A stretch of DNA of 5,076 bases from Solirubrobacterales bacterium (GTDB taxonomy: Bacteria > Actinomycetota > Thermoleophilia > Solirubrobacterales > 70-9), in the NCBI GenBank assembly GCA_013694825.1, contig JACDBR010000198.1, forward strand, positions 1 to 5,076, given 5' to 3'. Position numbers and translations under genes: made by a program. Position 1 is the first letter of the stretch, and every line of letters begins with the position of its first letter. The notes beneath the pieces are model-generated. The model was given only the letters and a program-made list of their open reading frames with translations, made no database searches and had not been told where the DNA came from. This document shows, piece by piece, positions 1 through 5,076 of the stretch.

Positions 1-151
1 CGTCGGCGGTCGCCGGCCCGAGCACCCGGGCCTGTCGAGCGATGCCTGCGTTGCCCGGCGTGCAGAGCAGATCGTGTGCGCCGGCGGAGCGGCCGAGGGC
101 GCGCACGATCGCGTGCTCGCGCCCGCCCGACCCGACGACCAGGATCCTCAA
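1..151 (-). CDS. purD: Phosphoribosylamine-glycine ligase (GAR synthetase), N-terminal fragment
   Basis: The reading frame from a TTG at 149-151 stays open to the left edge and gives the first 50 residues. They begin [19 protein letters not shown] and continue to a CTPGNAG motif at residues 30-36. The GSGGREHA glycine-rich loop at residues 7-14 and the PGNAG motif at 32-36 are hallmarks of the PurD N-terminal domain. PurD is an ATP-grasp enzyme that joins glycine to 5-phosphoribosylamine in cytoplasmic de novo purine synthesis. The ATP-grasp and C-terminal domains lie outside the window. I chose TTG because it places the first beta strand at the usual distance from the terminus and has a GGAG (161-164) 9 nt upstream; no ATG or GTG is available nearby in frame. 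It lies 49 bp downstream of the GYD-domain gene on the same strand, so co-transcription is likely. The family call is firm, while the start codon is probable. Confidence 0.9.
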   Translation of the reverse strand, partial: MRILVVGSGGREHAIVRALGRSAGAHDLLCTPGNAGIARQARVLGPATAD

Positions 152-200
152 GCCTCGCCGCTCCGGCAGGATGCGTGTTCGCGAAGCGCGCGCGCCCGCA

Positions 201-482
201 TCAAAGCGTGTCCGTGAACTCCTCAGCGTCCATCGCCGCCAGGGTCTCGTTGGCCACCGAGCCGCGCGAGCCCATCTCGATCGAGAGCTTGGCCATCGTC
301 TTGTGGTCCGGGGCGTCGATCACGGAAACGAAGTCGTAGGCCCCGAGCGTCGCCCACTGACTGACGACCTTGACGCCGAGCTGCTCGACCTCGCGGTTGA
401 CCTCCTGGACGCGGCCTGGGTTGTTCTTCAGCGTCTTGACGCCGTCGGGCGTCAGCTTCGTGAGCATGATGTAGGTCGGCAT
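201..482 (-). CDS. GYD-domain protein (small alpha+beta protein)
   Basis: This encodes 93 residues starting [20 protein letters not shown]. The pattern is an N-terminal beta strand with a hydroxyl-rich turn, then a helix ending [20 protein letters not shown], then [22 protein letters not shown] at residues 47-50 is the family's GYD signature, and the length (about 90-100 aa) is typical. Family members are thought to adopt a ferredoxin-like fold and form dimers; the molecular function is unknown, and I do not assign one. The start is well supported: AAGGAG at 490-495 is followed by a 7-nt spacer before the ATG. No signal peptide or membrane segment is present, so it should be cytoplasmic. The neighbour downstream is purD at 49 bp, and the Usp-like gene diverges upstream. 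A link with purine metabolism is only an inference from position. Confidence 0.88.
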   Translation of the reverse strand: MPTYIMLTKLTPDGVKTLKNNPGRVQEVNREVEQLGVKVVSQWATLGAYDFVSVIDAPDHKTMAKLSIEMGSRGSVANETLAAMDAEEFTDTL

Positions 483-577
483 GTGCTGTCTCCTTCTCAG
501 CTTCCCCCGGGGTCGGGTCCGCCCCGTCTCCGAACTCTCGCATGCCCTCGTCTCGTGTGTCGCCGCGCTCGGGTAGT

Positions 578-581
578 GGAG
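578..581 (+). promoter_or_regulatory. Ribosome binding site that decides the start of the Usp-like gene
   Basis: GGAG sits 5 nt before the ATG at 587. The longer alternative ATG at 542 has only a pyrimidine-rich stretch before it and would add 15 low-complexity residues rich in Ser, Pro and Arg. That makes 587 the better start. Confidence 0.55.
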
Positions 582-586
582 CGACG

Positions 587-1213
587 ATGAGGCGCTTCCT
601 TCCGGCCCGGATCCGTGCGCCGCTGGTTCCGCTGGCGATCCTCGGCCTGATCGCGCCGGTCATCGCGGCCTTCGCCTTCGTTGGCGCCCAATTCGGCCTG
701 GCGATCGGCGCCTTCACCCTCGCCGCGCTGGTGGTCGTCGCCGCACGGCTGCGATACGACGAGCCGATCGAGGTCGCCCGCCGCGCCGACGCCCGCTTTC
801 GCATGCTGGTCGTGGCGCCGCGGGCACTCGATGCGCCCGAGCTCGCCGAGCGGATCGGCGAGCTCGCAAGGCAGGGCTCACGTTCGCTGGGCGGCGGCGG
901 CGAGCCCGAGCTGCTCGTGCTCGCACCGATCGTCCAGTCGCGGCTCGAGCGCTGGGCGTCCGACCTAGCTTCGCCTCGGTTCGATGCTCAGCGAGCGCTC
1001 GCCGTCAGCCTCGCGACGTTGGCCGCGGCTGGGATCGACGCCCACGGCAGGGTTGGAGACGAGCAGACCGTCCAGGCGGTCGAGGACGCCCTCGCGGCGT
1101 TTCCGGCTCAGGAGGTGGTCTTCCTTATCGAGGGCAAGACCGGCCCCGACGTCGAGGAGGTCAGACGGCGACTCGACCGTCCCGTCAGGCTGCTCGGCCC
1201 GGTGGACGCCTGA
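587..1213 (+). CDS. Membrane-anchored Usp-like alpha/beta protein (two N-terminal helices)
   Basis: The protein has 208 residues from the ATG at 587. An Arg-rich start (MRRFLPARIR) precedes two predicted membrane helices, about residues 11-32 and 36-53. The second is followed by RLR, which suggests that both termini face the cytoplasm. The rest is a soluble alpha/beta domain. It has strands at about 71-77 (FRMLVVA) and in the segment PELLVLAP, a motif SRLERWASD, the segment LAAAGIDAHGRVGDEQTVQA, and the strand EVVFLI. The SRLxxWxSD and GxVGDxxxxQAxEDALxxF patterns match actinobacterial Usp-like proteins as I remember them. In many relatives the last strand leads into a STHPPGRSNW-type loop. 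Here it leads into IEGKTGPDVEEV, so that segment is diverged or lost. Function is unknown; nucleotide binding or stress signalling would be a guess. It converges on the SRPBCC gene, and the 77-bp gap between them holds no clear terminator. Confidence 0.75.
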   Translation: MRRFLPARIRAPLVPLAILGLIAPVIAAFAFVGAQFGLAIGAFTLAALVVVAARLRYDEPIEVARRADARFRMLVVAPRALDAPELAERIGELARQGSRSLGGGGEPELLVLAPIVQSRLERWASDLASPRFDAQRALAVSLATLAAAGIDAHGRVGDEQTVQAVEDALAAFPAQEVVFLIEGKTGPDVEEVRRRLDRPVRLLGPVDA

Positions 1214-1290
1214 CCGGATCCTCGAGCGTTGCCGCGAGCGCGTCGAGCGGCGATCAGCTCCAGCGTGCGCGCTTGCGCTCCAGGTGTGCA

Positions 1291-1746
1291 TCAGCGCGTA
1301 AGCCGGCCGATCGCACGGCGGCGAAAATCGAAGATGCCCTCGAGCTCTCGGCGCACCAGGAGCGCGTGCGCGACGGTGCCGATCGGGCCGAAGCCGATCC
1401 GGTAGCGCACCCGGTCGCGAACCAATGTCTGCGCCTCGCCAAGCGCCTCGAGCTCGTGGGTGTGGTGCCAGAGCGCGTAGGGGCCGCGAAGCTGCTCGTC
1501 GACGAAGCCGTGTGGAGGGTTCCACGCGGCGATCCGCGTCAGCCACCGGATTGGGATCCCGCGGACCCGCAGCCGGTACTCGATCAGCGTGCCCTCGCGG
1601 ATCTCGATCGGCGATGTGGAGACGATCCGGAAGCGCAGCGATGGAGGGGTCAACTGCTCGAGGTTGCGGGCGTCGGCGAAGACGTCGAAGGCACGCTCGA
1701 TGGCGACGTCGAGGACCTGCTCCTGCTCGAGCACCGCTTCGCGCAT
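1291..1746 (-). CDS. SRPBCC-superfamily protein (START/Bet v1-like ligand-binding fold)
   Basis: This encodes 151 residues from the ATG at 1744-1746. Recognisable family blocks appear in order: a VLDVAIERAFDVFADARNLE start (residues 11-30), LTPPSLRFRI (32-41), EYRLRVRGIPIRW (56-68), WNPPHGFVDEQLRGPYALWH (75-94) with HTHELE following, DRVRYRIGFGPIG (111-123) and a C-terminal helix ending IFDFR (138-142). Together they mark a well-populated SRPBCC subfamily (COG4276-like, from memory) that databases sometimes mislabel as an epimerase. The fold encloses a hydrophobic pocket, and its ligand is unknown. No catalytic residues can be named. It lies 41 bp downstream of clpB on the same strand with a strong hairpin between them, so it may be part of the clpB transcript or separately expressed. 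No good Shine-Dalgarno sequence precedes the ATG, but a TAGCGT hexamer lies 9 nt upstream. The gene is intact and of normal length. Confidence 0.85.
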   Translation of the reverse strand: MREAVLEQEQVLDVAIERAFDVFADARNLEQLTPPSLRFRIVSTSPIEIREGTLIEYRLRVRGIPIRWLTRIAAWNPPHGFVDEQLRGPYALWHHTHELEALGEAQTLVRDRVRYRIGFGPIGTVAHALLVRRELEGIFDFRRRAIGRLTR

Positions 1747-1755
1747 CGCCGCTTG

Positions 1756-1761
1756 ACGCTA
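1756..1761 (-). promoter_or_regulatory. Candidate -10 element for the SRPBCC gene
   Basis: The minus strand reads TAGCGT, with 9 nt between it and the ATG, matching the TANNNT form of actinobacterial -10 elements. Its first base is also the last base of the hairpin after clpB. No convincing -35 is visible: the nearest TTGAGG is 19 nt away and inside the hairpin. Transcription from it would give an almost leaderless mRNA, consistent with the missing Shine-Dalgarno sequence. Confidence 0.3.
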
Positions 1762-1787
1762 GTTGACGGGGCTGGCCGCCCCTCAAC

Positions 1788-1788
<1 letters not shown>
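1761..1788 (-). terminator. Bulged hairpin at the clpB stop codon (terminator or attenuator candidate)
   Basis: The arms are 1761-1772 (plus strand AGTTGA, a bulged C at 1767, then GGGGC) and 1778-1788 (GCCCC then TCAACT), around a 5-base loop at 1773-1777. This makes 11 pairs with one unpaired base. The minus-strand transcript would meet it exactly at the clpB TGA (1788-1790). No U-run follows, so it is not a classic intrinsic terminator. Tract-less hairpins of this kind are accepted as terminators or RNA-processing sites in some high-GC actinobacteria. The structure is seen directly; the role is inferred. Confidence 0.45.
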
Positions 1789-4379
<2,591 letters not shown>

Positions 4380-4388
4380 CGTCTTCTC

Positions 4389-4416
4389 AGTCTAGGCCCC
4401 TACAGGCAAGAATCAA
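4389..4416 (-). promoter_or_regulatory. Candidate clpB promoter
   Basis: On the minus strand a TTGATT (-35; 4411-4416) and a TAGACT (-10; 4389-4394) are separated by 16 nt. Each matches four of six consensus bases. The -10 ends 9 nt before the clpB ATG, so the mRNA would have a leader of only about 1-3 nt. If that is right, the weak GAGAAG just before the start would be only partly transcribed. An alternative is GTGACT (4440-4445) with TAGATT (4419-4424) at a 15-nt spacing, which would give a leader of about 30 nt. The -35 lies in a short tandem repeat, TTCTTGA followed by TTCTTGC. That repeat contains CTTGA, a HAIR-like half-site without its partner. Confidence 0.45.
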
Positions 4417-4421
4417 GAAAT

Positions 4422-4444
4422 CTAAGTCGTTATGACTAAAGTCA
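4422..4444. repeat. Overlapping inverted repeats upstream of clpB (operator candidate)
   Basis: Three AGTC/GACT blocks lie close together: AGTC (4425-4428), GACT (4434-4437) and AGTC (4440-4443). The first two form an inverted repeat around GTTAT, extended imperfectly on each side. The second and third form a perfect 12-bp palindrome, TGACTAAAGTCA (4433-4444). The stretch is strikingly AT-rich compared with its surroundings and sits just upstream of the candidate -35. It is neither CIRCE nor the HspR HAIR consensus. A regulator-binding role is inferred from symmetry and position only. Confidence 0.4.
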
Positions 4445-4459
4445 CCGAGCTGCCGATGG

Positions 4460-4478
4460 GGCCTCGGGGCGCCGAGCC
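4460..4478 (-). terminator. Weak hairpin after the DUF4267-like gene
   Basis: On the plus strand, GG, a bulged C and CTCGG (4460-4467) can pair with CCGAG plus CC (4472-4478) around a 4-base loop. This gives seven pairs with one bulge, about 20-40 nt downstream of the minus-strand stop at 4498-4500. No U-run follows. In DNA this GC-rich such stems arise by chance, so the terminator role is tentative. Confidence 0.25.
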
Positions 4479-4497
4479 GGCGGTCTTCCTACGTCGT

Positions 4498-4902
4498 CTA
4501 ACCGCGCAGCCGGGCCGCGAGCCAGGCACCGAGCGCGGTCGCGGGGACTGCGCCCGCGAGGCCAAGGACGGAGGCCCGCAGCGGCCCTCCCGACCGCGTC
4601 ACCGCAGCGAAGGCGATCACGTCGCAGGCGTCGGCCGCGGTGATCGCGATCGTGGCGCGGCCCAGCTCCGAGCGGTCTGAGAGCGAGCTCGCCTGCCAGG
4701 CGCCGAGAATGAGGTCACGCGCTCCCGCCATTCGGGCCAGGGTCAGCGCTTGGCCATCCGGCGCGTCGAAGCCGAGCGCCTTGAGCGAGGGGCCGGGGGC
4801 GAGCCAGATCCCCGCTCCGATGGCGAGCCGGCCGGCCGCGAGCAGGAGCCCGACCGAACGCTCCTCGGAGCTCGGGCGCCGTCGGGCGGGGAGGCGAGGC
4901 AC
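4498..4902 (-). CDS. Small four-helix membrane protein, DUF4267-like
   Basis: From a GTG at 4900-4902 this gives 134 residues. Four hydrophobic segments are visible: about 17-35 (VGLLLAAGRLAIGAGIWLA), 52-71, 83-101 and 110-130. Conserved-looking motifs are RMAGARDLILG (57-67) and ADACDVIAF (90-98), which together with the length suggest the DUF4267 group of small membrane proteins of unknown function. The frame is open further upstream, with an ATG at 4996-4998. That extension (with RCPC and clustered Arg and Ser) looks unlike a membrane-protein terminus and would overlap the divergent gene start at 4992, so I prefer GTG. A TAGGCT hexamer 7 nt before GTG supports this. It lies 118 bp upstream of clpB in the same direction, but clpB appears to have its own promoter. 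The coding status is fairly secure; the family name comes from motif memory. Confidence 0.7.
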   Translation of the reverse strand: MPRLPARRRPSSEERSVGLLLAAGRLAIGAGIWLAPGPSLKALGFDAPDGQALTLARMAGARDLILGAWQASSLSDRSELGRATIAITAADACDVIAFAAVTRSGGPLRASVLGLAGAVPATALGAWLAARLRG

Positions 4903-4909
4903 AGCGACC

Positions 4910-4915
4910 AGCCTA
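4910..4915 (-). promoter_or_regulatory. Candidate -10 element for the DUF4267-like gene
   Basis: The minus strand reads TAGGCT, 7 nt before the preferred GTG start. The same hexamer occurs on the plus strand before the divergent gene. There is no obvious -35 and no Shine-Dalgarno sequence near GTG, which fits leaderless expression. Confidence 0.35.
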
Positions 4916-4977
4916 GATGAGCGCAAGCACGGGCAGCGGGATTCACCCACCCGCAACATCCCGCCCCGCCTCCTGCC

Positions 4978-4983
4978 TAGGCT
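4978..4983 (+). promoter_or_regulatory. Candidate -10 element for the gene at the right edge
   Basis: TAGGCT lies 8 nt before the ATG at 4992, or 5 nt before an in-frame GTG at 4989. Transcription starting 6-8 nt after it would begin at or next to the start codon. No good -35 is visible. Confidence 0.35.
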
Positions 4984-4991
4984 CAAAGGTG

Positions 4992-5076
4992 ATGCCAAGC
5001 GACGAAGAGCTCACCGCGCGGCGAGAGCGGGCGCGCGCCAGGTCGAGCCCGGGCGAAGCCGTGATCGAGCAAGCCG
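4992..5076 (+). CDS. Unidentified protein, N-terminal fragment
   Basis: An ATG at 4992 opens a frame that runs off the right edge after 28 codons: MPSDEELTARRERARARSSP, then GEAVIEQA. The fragment is highly charged and probably helical and soluble, with no signal peptide. I do not recognise the family. Support comes from the open frame, the TAGGCT hexamer 8 nt upstream, and its position facing away from the DUF4267-like gene across a gap of about 90 bp. An in-frame GTG directly precedes the ATG (4989-4991), so the start is ambiguous by one codon. AAAGG at 4985-4989 is too close to the ATG to be a normal ribosome binding site. Confidence 0.5.
   Translation, partial: MPSDEELTARRERARARSSPGEAVIEQA

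Noticed and set aside
505..512. CCCCGGGG palindrome in the GYD/Usp-like divergent gap
   Set aside because: An 8-base GC palindrome is expected by chance at this composition, and it is not placed at a recognisable promoter.
542..586. Upstream ATG at 542 as the start of the Usp-like protein
   Set aside because: It has no ribosome binding site, and the 15 extra residues are low complexity. The ATG at 587 has GGAG at 5 nt.
1214..1290. Possible bidirectional terminator between the convergent Usp-like and SRPBCC genes
   Set aside because: I found only a 7-base direct repeat (GCTCCAG at 1257-1263 and 1277-1283) and stems of four pairs, with no hairpin strong enough to call.
4380..4445. CIRCE (HrcA) or full HAIR (HspR) element before clpB
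   Set aside because: Neither the TTAGCACTC/GAGTGCTAA arms nor paired CTTGAGT/ACTCAAG arms are present.
4432..4680. An 82-codon plus-strand frame starting MTKVTELPMGPRGAE
   Set aside because: It overlaps the DUF4267-like gene antisense, its composition is Arg/Gly-rich, it has no ribosome binding site, and its ATG lies inside the palindrome cluster.

Overview
This is a very GC-rich, densely packed chromosomal window that most resembles a high-GC actinobacterium. The clues are the base composition, the TTG/GTG starts, a Usp-like family with actinobacterial-type motifs, and starts that look leaderless. From recall alone I lean towards Thermoleophilia/Solirubrobacterales, but nothing here proves that. 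No rRNA, tRNA, mobile element, CRISPR array or phage gene is visible, and no gap between genes exceeds about 120 bases.

Left part (1-1290). The minus strand carries the first 50 codons of purD (purine biosynthesis), which runs off the left edge. Upstream of it, in the same direction, is a small GYD-domain gene. A 104-bp divergent gap separates that pair from a plus-strand gene for a protein with two membrane helices and a Usp-like cytoplasmic domain. This gene converges on the next one across a 77-bp gap.

Centre and right (1291-4902, all minus strand). In transcription order the genes are a four-helix DUF4267-like membrane protein, the disaggregase clpB, and an SRPBCC lipid-binding-fold protein. 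A bulged 11-bp hairpin overlaps the clpB stop codon, so the SRPBCC gene may be transcribed separately or at a lower level. The short clpB leader is the most AT-rich stretch of the window. It holds a plausible promoter and a cluster of AGTC/GACT inverted repeats that could be an operator. It holds no recognisable CIRCE element and no complete HAIR element.

Right edge. A plus-strand gene begins at 4992, divergent from the DUF4267-like gene, and leaves the window after 28 codons.

The gene products are mostly familiar: ClpB (heat-shock protein disaggregation), PurD, and small accessory proteins. The less routine signals are regulatory. A TAGNNT hexamer sits 7-9 nt before four of the seven starts, which suggests leaderless transcription. 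There is also the palindrome cluster before clpB and the hairpin after it. I found no evidence of a novel multi-gene defence or mobile system.
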